From Prionace glauca (lineage: Eukaryota > Chordata > Chondrichthyes > Carcharhiniformes > Carcharhinidae): a stretch of DNA of 64,000 nt. Positions 13,116 to 25,290 of the stretch are shown here, piece by piece. Each line of letters begins with the position of its first letter. Position 1 is the stretch's first letter. Made by a program: the position numbers and the translations under genes. The DNA lies in assembly GCA_037974335.1 (NCBI GenBank), contig CM075760.1, forward strand, positions 15,680,059-15,744,058. The letters are read 5' to 3'. Under the pieces are notes generated by a model, which did no database searches, was not told where the DNA came from, and saw nothing but the letters and a program-made list of their open reading frames with translations.

Positions 13116-13685
13116 CCTGTATCATGCACAGCCTAACAGCCTCGAATGATGTCGAGGAAGGCTGTGGACGACTGATGGAAAACTATTCCTGATGCGAATA
13201 TTATTGACTTCTGTGAATTTCGAGCCATGCACATTATCTGTCTGGTAAATTTTCCGTCCCGTGGATGTGCTGTATCCCTTTAAAATGACAGTTGATTGTT
13301 CTGAAGCCCACATGGACAACGGGAAAGAGACACGGTCCCGAATCCGCATCATGCAGCTATCGCTTATGCTTCAGCACATAAATACTACATTTTGGCCATT
13401 ATTTTATTCACTCGGTCAGCATGTCGAGGAGAGTGGTCGTGATGTGATACATACGAGGTTTCCAGGAGTCGTTTCTCAAACTAATTTCAATTATTTCCAT
13501 ATGGACAGGATAATATCTAATCGTGTTTTGTCTAGAACAAACTGTGCTACAGTTCAGGTATTTCCAGTTTTAATTCCTAATTAGCAATAATTGTATGTAG
13601 TCTCCGTTCAAATTCAGTGAGCATGCATTTTTCTCAATCATGACAAGTTTACGTCGAACATAAAAAGTACTAACATAACTGCTGA
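13116..13685. other. Intergenic, nothing recognised
   Basis: A 107-codon frame on the plus strand (13261-13584) shows no family resemblance and is not called. Confidence 0.35.
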
Positions 13686-13689
13686 ATAT

Positions 13690-13975
13690 TAGACTCAGTG
13701 TAAGGGCCGTCAATTCAAGACGAGTTGAAGAGTATTTTTTCTCTTATAGAGCGGTAAATCTGTTGAATTCTTTACGAATACTGCAGGGTTTGGGTCACTA
13801 TTTATTGTCACTGCAGAGAGAGGCTAAATTGTAATTAGTAAGGGAATCAATAGTTATGGGGATGTGGCGGGGATGTGGATGATTATCACATTTAATCTGT
13901 CAAGATCCCATTGAATGGAGGAGCAGATTTGATGGATCAAATGGGCCTAATGCTGTTCCTACAATTATGATCATA
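13690..13975 (+). mobile_element. Old CR1 LINE 3'-end relic
   Basis: The end section around 13850-13960 (GGAATCAATAGTTATGGGGA, then ATTGAATGGAGGAGCAGATT) is the decayed equivalent of the intact subfamily A terminus seen at 16.6 kb. Confidence 0.6.
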
Positions 13976-14454
13976 TAGCTGTCACGAACTGGAGGCCTTT
14001 TGTCACCCTGCCAGAATGAGACTTTCACCGTGTAGGAAACTGACACAAAGCATAAAGACTCCAGTCCTTGTAAACAGTGTAGTGATAATATTACAAATAG
14101 CGGTTAAAGAAACACCTGTCTATTTTTACCAGTAGGTGACAGTTACGTGATATTCTACCCTTTGCGGATCTCCGACGAATGCAGCTTGGAAACAGAACAT
14201 TGATCAGTTTCTCAATACAAATTGAAATTAGTTACCTATTTAATATATTTCCTTTTATTTCAAACTTCGGAATTAAAACAAAAACATTGGGTTTAATTTT
14301 CAGCACATGAATTATAGTGTCAACACATAATATTTTTTTCGCGATGAATGGACTGGAAAATATCTAAACAACACGCTTATTGTAGAAAGATTATAGAAAC
14401 CTATAATCTGGTCAGCCGACTATCGACTGTAGGGGAAAGTAAAATACTTGAATG

Positions 14455-15480
14455 TTTGTCTGGACATAAGAAGACATTGAGGAAATCATACAGATATCAA
14501 GAAGGATTGGCATAGCTCCATGCAAGCGAAATTGTGTTTTAACATTTATTAGAGTTCATTGAGGAATTAACAGTCAAAGCAAGTAACGTAGAACATGTAG
14601 CTGTGGTACACTTTGATTTCCAAATGTTATTTGATAAATTTATGCATCAAAGGTTACGACAGAATAAGAGCTGATTTTGTAGGGCAAAAAGTCATATCAT
14701 GGACAGAGGACTGATTAGCCAAAAAGAAGAAACAAAAGTTGACATTAATTTTGGGGCTTCCCAACTGCAGAAAATGGAAGATACAGGGATAGCACGGGGA
14801 CATGTTCTTTGAGCTCAATGGCATGTATCATTAGACCGTGAACCCAGAATGAGTAGGCAGAAAGAATAGGAGACATTTTTTGCCAAGAACACCAAGATGG
14901 CTGGGAGTATGAATTGTCTGAAGGAAATGTACAGACTTCAAATGGATATTGATGGATACCTGAGTGTCAAAGAATATTTTGCACGTCGAGTTTGATGTGG
15001 AAAAATTTGAAATTGTCCACTTTAGCAGGCAGAAATTGAATACAATATGCTATTTAAACGTAAAACGAAAGAACCACTCACAGTAAAGAGGAGTCGGCGT
15101 GCCCACTACATTGAGCAAAACAGGTTGGTTGTGCAAGTAACCGAAAAAACAGGAAGGCAACTGAATTACTGCAGCATATTGCAAGGAAGTAGAATATAAA
15201 TCTTTTAGCGCCGTTTTTGAGAGCATTGGTGCGACCACTTCCAGAGAACTGTGCACACTTCTGGAGAAAAATAATACATTAGCATTCGCAGTAATTGAAA
15301 CGAAAATGTGCGCCCTCCTCATTCCTGTAGTTAAGTGTTTACACTTTCATAACAGATTGAAAGGAGTTAGCTCATACACATTCGAGATTACAAAAAATGA
15401 ATAAGTGGTGATTTTATTGAAACCATCGAAATTCCGAGGGGACATGATCAGGAGATCGAGGTCATACAGTCGATAAAGTT
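14455..15480 (+). mobile_element. Old CR1 LINE reverse-transcriptase relic
   Basis: DNA-level resemblance to the CR1 RT core on the plus strand. It includes a decayed FDKVPHQRL segment near 14630, the thumb-like region near 14880 (CAAGAACACCAAGATGGCTG, from FADDTKM) and the C-terminal repeat region to about 15480. No open frame survives. It is one of the oldest copies here. Confidence 0.55.
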
Positions 15481-16621
15481 GCGCTAAAGTGCCGTTTCAG
15501 CGCGGTGGCTAAAATACAGGACATCCATCAAGTATTACGTTATTCCCTTCTAGTTCGAAGTGATTTTTTACTCACTTTTGGTCATTGAAATTTAGGATGT
15601 TTTTCAAAGAATTTAGAAGTAGTTTCATCAATAATTATACTCAAGGCGATAATAAAAAGTGGCAGATGAAAAAGGCTGAAAATTTTATTTCTGCACACAA
15701 GTCCCCTGTTGTTGTATTTCGAAGTGTGTACAGCATCATAATGTGAGGACAGGTATCGGGAACGATAGGTCAGAACAATTAAAATAGCCACTATATCAGA
15801 GCGGTCAGTGAAGATTATAGAAGAATTGGATAAAGTAGCTGAGAAGAGATTGAAAACGGAAAGTCATTGTTGACATCGATTGTCATCTGCTCTAGACTAA
15901 GTAAGGACATGCATTTAGCTGAATGTAACTTTTTGACTAAGGGAACAACGACAAAAGAAGGGTTATGATGCGGTGGAATTATGTGATGGCATATATATGA
16001 GTCCTGCAGCTATGAATATAAGTATTTGACTGGCAGTGCGAGAAGGATGAAGAAGATGATGGTTCTGAAGATGAAAGTGATGATCATGAGGATAATGGTG
16101 ATGGTAGTAATGGACTTTTAGGGAATAAAATTGCAAGATTGTTTGAATAAGGCAGGGATAATGAACTGACATTATTGTTCTGCACAGAGATGACATAAAA
16201 TGATTTTTAAACGACCTCACATATGTTGCAATCACTTGAGGGAAATTTGATCGCACTAATCTATGGCAACAGCATCCTTCTTAGCCAAAGAGAGGGAAAC
16301 CAAACAGAGTGATAGACGCACGTTCCTGTTAAGTGCAGAAGTGAAGTCGACTCTCCTATTTAGCCCAACTTGCAAGAAAGTCAGTAAAAAAACATTTATA
16401 ATCTGAATTTTCAGAGTCTCCCCCGAAGAAAACACAAAACACACATTTTTCATTTTCAAGTGTTAAGCCTTTGTTTATTCTGCGACAAATTTGTCATGAT
16501 GGCAAACAAAACAAAATAAATATAATACGGCATGTCAAAATTACTTCTTGATCAACACATAACTGAATCCATTGGCAAGAGTGATGGCGGAAATTATTCG
16601 CAGTTTTAAGGCTGATCTAAA
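15481..16621. other. Intergenic, nothing recognised
   Basis: AT-rich spacer. A short ATG/ATGATG-rich patch near 16050-16110 is low-complexity sequence. No gene is called. Confidence 0.4.
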
Positions 16622-16632
16622 TGATTACATAA

Positions 16633-18218
16633 GAACATAAGAACATAAGAAATAGGAGCAGGAGTAGGCCATCTGGCCCTTCGAGCCTGCCCCGCCATTC
16701 AATAAGATCATGGCTGATCTGTCATGACTCAGCTCCACCTTCCCGCCCTCTCCCCATAACCCTTAATCCCTTCTCTTATCAAAAACCCATCAACCCGTTT
16801 CTTAAAAATATTTAGCGAGGCAGCCTCCACCACTTCAACGGGCAGAGAATTCCAGAGATTCACCACCCTTTGAGTGAAGAAGTTCCTCCTCAACTCTGTT
16901 CTAAACCGCCCCCCCTTTATCTTGAGGCTGTGCCCCCTAGTCCTACTGTCTTTTTTGAGCGGGAACAGTCTCTCCACCTCTATCCTATCCATCCCATTCA
17001 TCATCTTATACGTCTCAATGAGATCTCCCCTCATTCTTCTAAACTCTAACGTGTACAAGCCTAGTTTATTCAGCCTCTCCTCATAGCTCAATCCCCTCAA
17101 CTCCGGTATCAGCCGAGTAAACCTCCTCTGCACTCCCTCCAGGGCCAAAATATCCTTGCGCAGGTGCGGCGCCCAAAACTGCACACAGTACTCCAGCTGC
17201 GGCCTCACCAATGCCCTATACAGCTGCAGCAAGACCTCCCTACTTTTATATTCAATCCCCTTCGCTATGAAGGCCAGCATCCCATTCGCCTTCCTGACCA
17301 CCTGCTGCACCTGCAAGCTGGGTTTTTGCGACTCATGCACAAGGACCCCGAGGTCCCTCTGCACCGTCGCCTGCTGCAGTTTTTCGCCCCGTAAGTAATA
17401 GTCCTTCCTACCATTCCTCCTACCAAAGTGGACCACCTCACACTTGCCAACATTAAATTCCATTTGCCATTTCCTGGCCCATTCGCCCAGCCTATCTAGA
17501 TCCTTCTGCAGACTCTCCACACCCTCCGCACAATTTGCCTTTCCCCTAATCTTGGTGTCATCAGCAAATTTCGACACCCTGCATTCGGTTCCCTCCTCCA
17601 GATCATCTATATAAATGGTAAATAGCTGAGGCCCCAGCACCGACCCCTGGGGCACCCCACTAGTCACCAACCGCCAATCCGAATAGCATCCATTGACCCC
17701 CACTCTTTGCCTCCTATTTGACAACCAATCCTCTATCCACGCTAACACCCTACCCCCAACTCCATGTCCCCTGACCTTCTGCAATAACCTCTTGTGAGGT
17801 ACCTTGTCAAACGCCTTCTGAAAATCCAGAAAGACCACATCCACCGGCTCTCCTCCATCCACTGCCCTAGACACATCCTCATAGAACTCCAGTAAATTTG
17901 TCAGACACGACTTCCCTTTAATGAAACCGTGTTGCGTCCGCCCTATCAAGCAATTCCCCTCAAGATGCCTCGCTATTTCCTCCTTAATGACGGTTTCTAA
18001 CATTTTACCTACCACAGACGTTAAACTAACCGGCCTATAATTCCCCGCCTTTTGCCTGGCACCCTTCTTAAACAACGGCGTAACATTAGCCGTTTTCCAA
18101 TCTTCCGGCACTTCCCCGGAATCCAGCGACGTCTGGAAAATAACCACCAAGGCATCCACTATCACCTCCGCCATTTCTTTCAGAACCCTCGGATGCATTC
18201 CATCCGGTCCTGGGGACA
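16633..18218 (-). mobile_element. CR1-type LINE, subfamily A, young 5'-truncated copy with intact RT ORF
   Basis: One uninterrupted minus-strand frame (16729-18219, 496 codons) covers the reverse transcriptase from its start to the C-terminal tail. It includes [65 protein letters not shown] (catalytic FADD) and HFGRRNGRKDYYL. The element lacks the endonuclease and ORF1. The 9-bp direct repeat ATTACATAA at 16624-16632 and 18219-18227 is the target duplication, so the insertion truncated at the 5' end. By eye it is almost identical to the copy at 53.6-54.55 kb, which points to recent activity. Confidence 0.94.
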
Positions 18219-18227
18219 ATTACATAA

Positions 18228-18562
18228 CAATTACTTCCTCACAGGCATCAGAGCAATAACCCAGATGGAAACAAACGCCCAAATAATTTATAATTCGAGC
18301 AAGCACTTGAAAAATGACAACTTAACTCCCGAGGCTAACAGGAATACATAGAACAAAGAGTCAGCAGCGGCAAAAGAGCTGAAATCTAACTGAGCGTATT
18401 TTACTGACGGGATTATGTGAGGATGTTGTCTTACTTTGTCGTTCATATATTGACACATTGGGAATGAAATTAATTCCGAGTGTATATTTGATGCGGGTCG
18501 TGTTTAATAGAAACAAGAATAGGAAACATGGCAAGATAACATTAATTTCTTGTAGAATTTTC
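18228..18562. other. 3' flank of receptor B
   Basis: AT-rich sequence directly downstream (minus-strand sense) of receptor B. No second gene is seen. Confidence 0.45.
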
Positions 18563-19479
18563 CTATTTTAAGATTCTAAGCAATTTAATAAATTGACAAA
18601 AAGGATATTTCAGCCCATTTCTTAACTCATTTCTAAATTTTTTCTGTGTCCCAGCGTAAATGAATGGATTCATGCAAGAACTCAGAAACTGAAGCATAAA
18701 TCCTTTTTCCTCCAGGGTAAATGTTGATTCACTGGAATTAGAACCTGAAAAGTAAGTAACCTTTGCAATTCGGACGTAGAGTATAGTTATAAAAAATAAC
18801 AAATATAACATAATGAAACTGCCCGAGATGGTGAAGAGTAAAACAATCGATCGTTTCCGCTTTTCCATTTCTGGATCAAGTTGATTCTCTCCATTTCCGT
18901 GGGCTCGGAGCCTCTTACGAGCTCCACTTGCCGCAAGGATGTGTCTGACAGTCAGAGCATTGAGCAGTAAAATCAGAATGAACGGGAGAAAAGGGGTTAC
19001 AATGCAACGAATCCAGTCATATGCAGCCCAAGCTGTTGAGATGTAAAAAAAAGCCTTTACATTACAGAACCAAGGCACTTTGTTAATTGTATATCTCGGT
19101 TCATATATGAAATACAAAAAGGCATTTTTTATGGAGGTCAGTGCAGTCACGATTCCTATCACCCAAGCAGCTGTCCTCTCAGAGCAATATTTCAGTTTCA
19201 GCTTCTGGCAACAAATGGCAACAAATCGATCGAAGGTGAAAGTGACCGTTAACCAGGCTGAGCTGTCTATTGCTGCAAAAATGAGCGCAGAACGGAGACT
19301 GCATATCGGCGTGATAGACAGGAAACTGAACGGGAAATAAATACCAGCAATCCGGTTTAATATTACAGCTGTTACAATGACCAAGAGATCAGTCACCGCC
19401 ATGGACACCAGGTAGTAAGTGATACATCCAGACAGGCCACATCTTCTTCGAGAGAAGATCACAATCACTGCCAAGTTAG
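18563..19479 (-). CDS. Receptor B: GPR139-like GPCR, exon 2 (intact)
   Basis: With exon 1 at 21242-21311 this gives an unbroken 328-residue rhodopsin-class receptor. On the minus strand an AG acceptor precedes 19479, and the exon enters in phase 1 to make Ala24-Asn25. Visible features: Asp54 in TM2 (VTDLL), Cys83 at the top of TM3 and Cys162 in ECL2 (PWFC) for the usual disulfide, DRF at about 107-109, Pro in TM5 (FLPFILILLLNALTVRH), a basic ICL3/TM6 entry (EMEKRKRSIVLLF) and CMNPFIYAGTQKKFR at the TM7/helix 8 junction. No long N-terminus or signal peptide is present. Such receptors act in the plasma membrane through G proteins. The ligand is unknown; human GPR139 responds to aromatic amino acids, but nothing here shows that for this paralogue. 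Sequence is closest to receptor A. Confidence 0.93.
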
Positions 19480-21241
19480 CTGTAATAGCGAAAAGGAGAG
19501 AAAAAGAGTGTGTGTATGAATGGAGGAATCGACTAGAAACAAAATCATCCACTTTACAGTTTATGTGTGAAATTATAACTTCTTGCTGCCAGAAACTTAT
19601 CCCTTATGCCGTGGAAAATTGCTATCAGTTAAAAATAATCATTCGGTTTCGAAAGATGAATAAATTTGGAATAGAAAGTATTACATTACAGAATCAGGGC
19701 ACTTTGTTAATTGTATATCTCGGTTCCTATATGAAATACAAAAAGGCATTTTTTGTGGAAGGCAGTGCAGCCACGATTCTTACAAATTAGAGATGTAACA
19801 AATAAAGGCATAGAATCGAAATCATATCACTGAAGAATGGATTAGACAAACACGAAAATGCAACATCAGATAACCATACAGAATATTGAACTGGATCAAT
19901 CACGACAAAATAGAAAAAGAATATTAACTGTGAAATCTAACAAGAACATAGATTATATCTGACTGCGGATCAGAAGTTCCCCCGGCAATAAAAAAAAACA
20001 TCAAATCTTTCATTATCAAAAACGTCAGTTATCGGCCTGTTAAAACTACGCAAATTAAATTGACTTTTTTTTTACATTCCGGCTGATACTTTGAACTGGA
20101 TGCAGAATTATGTCGGTCCTGCAACAAGTAATAATTTGTCGGGTAATAGTAATAATAATTATTGTGTCGGGTCCTGCATCACTTCTGTCTTGATCAGGAC
20201 CAATGAAACTGACATATGATGAGGTCTCAATTGGAGAAAGATAATAAAACACTTCATCAGTGCTACACAGCCCTAATGCTCAGTTTACCCTGATAGTGAA
20301 TATTTGGAAAATACATTGTTCACGTTACCTGAGATGATGCCAGGAGTCATGGTTACTAAACTAATGCTGATAAATCAATTGTGAACAGAACAATCCTAGA
20401 CATTGCGGCCGATAGGCGCAGAAGGAAATCACGCAATCAACGGTCGCTATCTTAGAACAAACTACAGAAGCGGGTTTAGAAGAAGGGCAGCCTTGTGAAG
20501 TAGTCAGTGTGATAGGATAAAGATCGAAATACTTTTTTTGTGACTGAGGGGACATTCCAACAGTTCACAGGTATTTACCATGTATCAGTCAAAAAATATT
20601 TGCAAATCACCGTCCCTTCAACAAACTCAGTTGGAATTTTTTTTGACTGAATATCCCTCAAAGCGAATGTCTCAATGGCATTGTCATTGAGACATTATAA
20701 TCATTGCGGAAGGTGAAGGAGTGTGAGAATTCAGTCACACCAGCAGTGCTGGTGCCATATTGAAACAAACTGTACATCCAAATCACTTTATGATAATAGA
20801 GCTCCAATAATGTTGTTAACAATGCATTGATATTATGATGGCAGTACACTCGTTCACTCGTGGTCAGAACATCGAAACAGCAAGAGGTAATTGTGATAAA
20901 TGAGGCATATTATACATCTGATTTAATGAAATGAGCCTGAATACTGTCAGCAAGAATTTGATAGGGGATAAGTGTGAGGGCGAGTGTGAGATTTAAACAA
21001 TTCATATTGCAAATATATGGCAATGGAGGGAATAAATTATCACCACGAATGACGTGTCAATATTTCTAAATATAAATGTTATTACGAAAGAGAAGAAAAT
21101 ATACCTTTAAATGTGAAAATGATATCCCATTGCATTGGAGAAGGAATATATGTATCGTGGAAATGCACAACTTGCAAAAACACACTGTTAATGCAACAAA
21201 AGAACGATTCACACAGCTAATAACAAACTGCAATAAAGTAC
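19480..21241 (-). other. Intron of receptor B
   Basis: A 1762-bp intron on the minus strand with donor GTACTT and an ATTACAG acceptor. It contains a 101-bp partial copy of exon 2 at 19681-19781, listed separately. The rest is AT-rich, with no repeat that I recognise. Confidence 0.8.
19681..19781 (-). pseudogene. Partial duplicate of receptor B exon 2 (TM4-ECL2)
   Basis: This 101-bp stretch matches 19058-19158 of receptor B in the same orientation with about 8 differences and no gaps. It encodes the TM4 end and ECL2 (NAFLYFI...PRYTINKVP), but has a TAG where the gene has TAT. It lies in the intron just upstream of the real exon and lacks splice sites, so it is a dead fragment copy. Confidence 0.85.
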
Positions 21242-21311
21242 CTGGAACTCCAATAGCTGCAATGACAGGATAGTAAATCGCAAACACCAAACCTTTTGGT
21301 ATTCCATGCAT
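21242..21311 (-). CDS. Receptor B: exon 1 (start codon and TM1 start)
   Basis: This 70-bp exon encodes MHGIPKGLVFAIYYPVIAAI followed by GVP and the first base of the next codon, then donor GTACTT. The first exon of receptor C has the same length, phase and start (MHG...GL.F). That agreement fixes the start at 21311. It supplies a very short extracellular N-terminus and the first half of TM1. Confidence 0.88.
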
Positions 21312-22490
21312 TTCAATCTCAAGCTCTGAGCGTGTTCTGCATGCACTGAAACATGGCGAAATTTATACACGACAGCAGTCTCCTGGGAGATAATTAGATG
21401 GTTTACGTTTAAGATGATTATTTTTGTAACAGCACCTGCTGGACTGGTGTTTATTATTTTTCATTGAATGCAACGTTTAATTTTCATGGAACCTGATACA
21501 ACTCTAAAGTATTATGAACAGAATGACCCAGAAAATTAATTGTGAAAATGGTGGGGTTTTGTGTTATGAGCTTCGGCCAAATCAGCCAACTTCTCCCTTG
21601 ACCCCACTCCAGAGTCGTGCCAATGAATTGATCAAAAACCAAGAACAATGTGTTGTCCAACCTCTCTGAAATTTCATATCTGTTTTGTTGCAACTGTGTG
21701 CATGTTCAATGTGGACATGTTCAGTTAAGTACTCGGTGTGGATATCTCCAGTTCAACATAACGAGATCAGTGCACAGATCAGTGCTGTTGTATTATGTTT
21801 GGACAAGCCTAGGTCACCATTAATATGACCACCACAGTGCATTTGCATTTAGATATTTACTGTGTGGTATGTGTCAATGCAGTGTAAAATAAACTTGTTG
21901 AGGAAACATGATGACATTCTGAGGGCACAATTTCAGATATGGGTAGTTCAATTCATTGTATCCTTCATTCACTATAGCCCTATAGTGTGAGGGTCAGTAT
22001 ATCACCATTGCTTCAGTGTACTTCCACTCTTATACTTTACAACTGGTAAATGAGTTGGCAGCAACGTTTCCATACCTGGGAATCAGATAAAGAGATTGTG
22101 TGAAACAATTCTGTTATATTCCTGGCTAAAATGAAGGGAAAGTGGTGTAAGTATTGGGGATCCAATGAATCTAACCAAATTGATCAATTGTCATGTCAAA
22201 CAGACGCAATTCTGATGTAGGGGGATAAAAGTAAAGGTTCCAAAGGTCTTCCCTGTGAGCCAAATACTGAAGAGTCCCGAGGCGGAGTTTCAAGGAAACT
22301 CCCGTCAAAGGAGGAGCCAAACGTCCAAGGCTGAATTCCACAAAAAGCCCTCTCAAAGGAGCCAGAGAGGGTTTAACCTTTCAGACTGATCACCCACTTC
22401 AAGTTATGAAAGCCAATGTCTTAAAGTAGTTCAGTAAACCTTGTTCATGAATAAACTTATTTAAATTTACTATCCAGAGAATTCTGCCTT
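21312..22490. other. 5' flank of receptor B and spacer
   Basis: No gene was recognised. The stretch at about 22160-22490 ends in a run with AATAAACTTATTT and could be the end of an unidentified repeat or an untranslated region. I do not assign a family. Confidence 0.35.
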
Positions 22491-22494
22491 TGCC

Positions 22495-22815
22495 TTAATT
22501 GGTTAAAGTCTTGTCTGAACCAAAGTAAATTTCTTTCCACAGTGAATGCAATTGAACGGCCTCTCCTCAGTGTGAACTTGGTGTAACATGAGGCTGGCTG
22601 ACTGAGTGAATCCCTTCCCCCACACAGCGCAGGTGAATGGCCTCTCCCCATTGTGAGTGCGTTGGTGTGCAGTGAGTGTGGATAACTGCCTGAAGCTCTT
22701 TCCAAAGGAGGTGCAGTTAAACGGTTTCTCCTCAGTGTGAATTCTCTTGTGTACGACCAGGTTGGCTGACTGAGTGAATTCCATCCCACACTCAGAGCAG
22801 GTGAATGATTTAAAA
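22495..22815 (-). pseudogene. C2H2 zinc-finger gene fragment (3' portion)
   Basis: The minus strand reads four tandem C2H2 fingers with TGEKP-like linkers: CSECGMEFTQSANLVVHKRIH, then CTSFGKSFRQLSTLTAHQRT, CAVWGKGFTQSASLMLHQVH and CIHCGKKFTLVQTRL. Such proteins bind DNA in the nucleus. Two fingers have lost their second cysteine (CTSF, CAVW), one has a shortened histidine spacer, and the last ends without histidines. Further upstream the frame is interrupted by a SINE and a CR1 copy before another finger at about 24200-24290. I call it a decayed pseudogene or dispersed fragment of a polydactyl zinc-finger gene. Confidence 0.82.
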
Positions 22816-22831
22816 ACAAACAAACAACAAA

Positions 22832-23150
22832 GAACAACCCAGCACGGGAAACAGGCCCTTCGGCCCAACGAGTCCGCGCCGCCACATCACCCTACACCTA
22901 TTCTACCCTGCGTGTCTACGAATGGAACCCTACTCAGTCAGATTCAGGGGAGAATAGTGTCAATTTGGTAAAAACCGATTAGCCTGAGAGCACATCTTTG
23001 GGGTGTGGGAGGAAACCGGAGCGCCCGGAGGAAACCCACGCAACCACAGGGAGAATGCACAAACTCCCACAGACACAGGCCCAAATCCATGTGTCTGCAC
23101 AGCCAGCAGTGCTAGTCACTGAGCTGTTGCGGCGCCCATCTACCGGTCCA
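22832..23150 (-). mobile_element. SINE with CR1-like tail, in zinc-finger fragment
   Basis: Minus-strand SINE. The tail near 22845-22870 contains AACAGGCCCTTCGGCCCAAC. The core at 22990-23060 reads AGGAAACCGGAGCGCCCGG, and the head lies near 23140. It interrupts the reading direction of the zinc-finger fragment. Confidence 0.8.
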
Positions 23151-23335
23151 GGATCAAGCACACACACTGACATGAAGTACTAGGCCACTCCTGGAACTTC
23201 CAAGAGCAGCCCACGCACGACCCGCCGTGTGAATGCCCCTCGTTTGACACGAGGTGGACCTCCACCTGTGGAATAAAGACAAAAATATTAATCTTACAGC
23301 CTGCCTTTCCGGTGTCTCCCGAGGTTTAACCCTAT

Positions 23336-24190
23336 TTAATAGCCCCTACCATATCCCTCATTTCTCGTTTCACTCATGTGCCTATCTAACTGCATCTTAA
23401 ACGCGTCCAACGTTCCTGCCTCCATCACCCTACTCGGTAGCGCGTTCCAGACCCCCACAACTCTCTGCGTAAAGAACCTTCTTCTCACCTCCAAATTATA
23501 CCTCTCCCCCCTCACCCTTAAATGATGACCTCTCGTGTTCGTACCCAGTCTAGGGAGCAGTCTCTCACTATTATCTCTATCCATTCCATTCATTATCTTA
23601 TATACTTCTAACATGTCCCCTCTCAATCTCCGTCTTTCCAAGGAGAATAGTCCCAGTTTCTTCAACCTCTCCTCGTAACCCAGTCCCCCCATGCCAGGCA
23701 ACATCCTGTAAAACCTCCTCTGCACCCTTTCCAGAGACTCCACGTCCTTCCGGTAGTAAGGTGACCAGAACTGGACGCAGTACTCCAAATGCGGTCTAAC
23801 CAATGTTCTGTACAACTGAAGCATTAGACAGCAGCTTTTATACTCTATGCCCCTTCCTATAAAGGCCAACATCCCATAAGCCTTCCTAACAACGTTCTCC
23901 ACTTGTGACGCAACCTTCATGGATTTGTGAACCTGCACTCCCAGGTCCCTCTGTATGTCTATACTCCTAATCGGCCTCTCTTTAATCACATAGCTCCTCT
24001 CTACATTATTCCGTCCAAAATGCATCACCTCGCATTTGTCAGGATTAAATGCCATCTGCCACCTATCTGCCCACTGCACCAACCTATCTATATCCTGTTG
24101 TATCACCTGACAATCCAGTTCCGTACCCGCCAACCCTGCCATCTTGGTGTCATCAGCAAACTTGCTAATCACACCACCTACACCCCAGCG
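23336..24190 (-). mobile_element. CR1-type LINE, subfamily F, 5'-truncated, in zinc-finger fragment
   Basis: The minus-strand frame encodes the C-terminal RT region: KFADDTKMAGL, NPDKCEVMHFGRNN, LEYCVQFWSPYYRKD, RRFYRMLPGMGGL and a terminal LDRHMSETRNEGYG. It is open throughout and fused in frame to a zinc-finger remnant upstream, giving a 327-codon chimeric frame at 23336-24319. The fusion is probably accidental. Confidence 0.9.
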
Positions 24191-24300
24191 TGAACACGCT
24201 TGTGTGCTTAGGTTGGATGAAGACCTGAAGCTCTTCCCACAAGAAGTGCAGCTGTATGACTTCTTCCCAGTGTGATTTCTCTGATATGTTAGCAGAAAAA
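24190..24300 (-). pseudogene. C2H2 zinc-finger fragment (5' portion)
   Basis: The minus strand reads RNHTGKKSYSCTSCGKSF followed by RSSSNLST. This is one linker and the start of a C2H2 finger, cut off by the CR1 insertion. It is in the same orientation as the fingers at 22495-22815 and is the other side of the broken locus. Confidence 0.75.
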
Positions 24301-24462
24301 AAGACAGAAGAAGAATCAATCCACATTAAACAATGTTGATAACACCATATAACAGTACAGCGGGGAACAATTGACAGCTATTTTTTTATTGGCACCCACG
24401 GGCTCTTTGCCAACAGGCAACTGTTTACTGTGAATGCTGATGGTGAGAAACTAGTAAAATTC
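24301..24462. other. Spacer before tRNA-Asn, nothing recognised
   Basis: Short AT-rich spacer with no gene seen. Confidence 0.4.
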
Positions 24463-24536
24463 CATCCCTGGGTGGTCTCGAACCACCAACCTTTCGGTTA
24501 ACAGGCGAACGCGCTGACCAATTGCGCCACAGAGAC
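24463..24536 (-). tRNA. tRNA-Asn (GTT)
   Basis: This 74-nt minus-strand gene starts GTCTCTGTGGCGCAATTGG and has anticodon loop CTGTTAA (anticodon GTT) and T-loop GGTTCGA. The acceptor stem GTCTCTG/CAGGGAT pairs throughout with one G-U at the end. It matches the vertebrate tRNA-Asn consensus, including the D-arm and T-arm that form the RNA polymerase III A and B boxes. Confidence 0.94.
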
Positions 24537-25290
24537 TGAGACAGTGGACATTAAGTATATTCTAAAGTAGTGTGTCAATGACTACAATTCTATTTCTGAA
24601 AACCTGTTCCAGAACTGCAGCATGACCGCACTGTTTATAATTCCATACAAGTCTCTTTAGTTCCGTTGATCCCGCAGCACTGTTGTAGTGTGTTGGTTAT
24701 TCCCTTTCTCCTATGAACGGGCAGGTAAAATAAATCCACGTCTCTTCTCACAGGGAGGAATTCAACGGGAGGCAAAGGAACTGGCCACCATTTTTATTAT
24801 GAGATTGAAACATTCAGGCACATAAATTCCGACCCGTTACAGGAAAGTCCAGTAGATCTGCACTGAGCCTCGATTTCCTCATCTGCCTGAGTTGCTTTTC
24901 CTGTTTCTTAGTGATGAAAAATGATATATGAAAAAAGATTCTTCTGTGAAATATGCGCCATTTCCCCTAGTTCACTTACAATATCACTTTTAACTGTCTG
25001 TTTGAGCACACAGTACTATCAGATATTTCAGTTGGTGATTTACCATATTACTCTGCTCCGAAAACCCATTAAATTCTGTTGGAGACTGAACAAGATGCGG
25101 ATAAATGCTCGGTGTCAAAATCGACTTCCCTGTCTTTTCGTCAAAATAACGTGTTTATAATTTCACAGAAAGTATTTGAGGGTGATATCAGATCAACGAT
25201 AACGTGTTTAACATCGAAGTTCGGCACATGTTGAGCGACAAACTGAAATCAATCAGTTTTCTCTTCCACCACATGAAAAAGCTTAATAAA
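24537..25290. other. Spacer between tRNA genes, nothing recognised
   Basis: AT-rich sequence with no coding exon or named repeat. Confidence 0.4.

Noticed and set aside
22160-22490. Repeat-end-like stretch with an AATAAACTTATTT word
   Set aside because: There was no second copy in the window and no recognisable coding sequence. Left unassigned.
23336-24319. A 327-codon zinc-finger/RT fusion as a real gene
   Set aside because: The C-terminal part is a plain CR1 subfamily F copy also seen at 10.4-11.1 kb, and the finger part is a remnant. The fusion is most simply an insertion junction.
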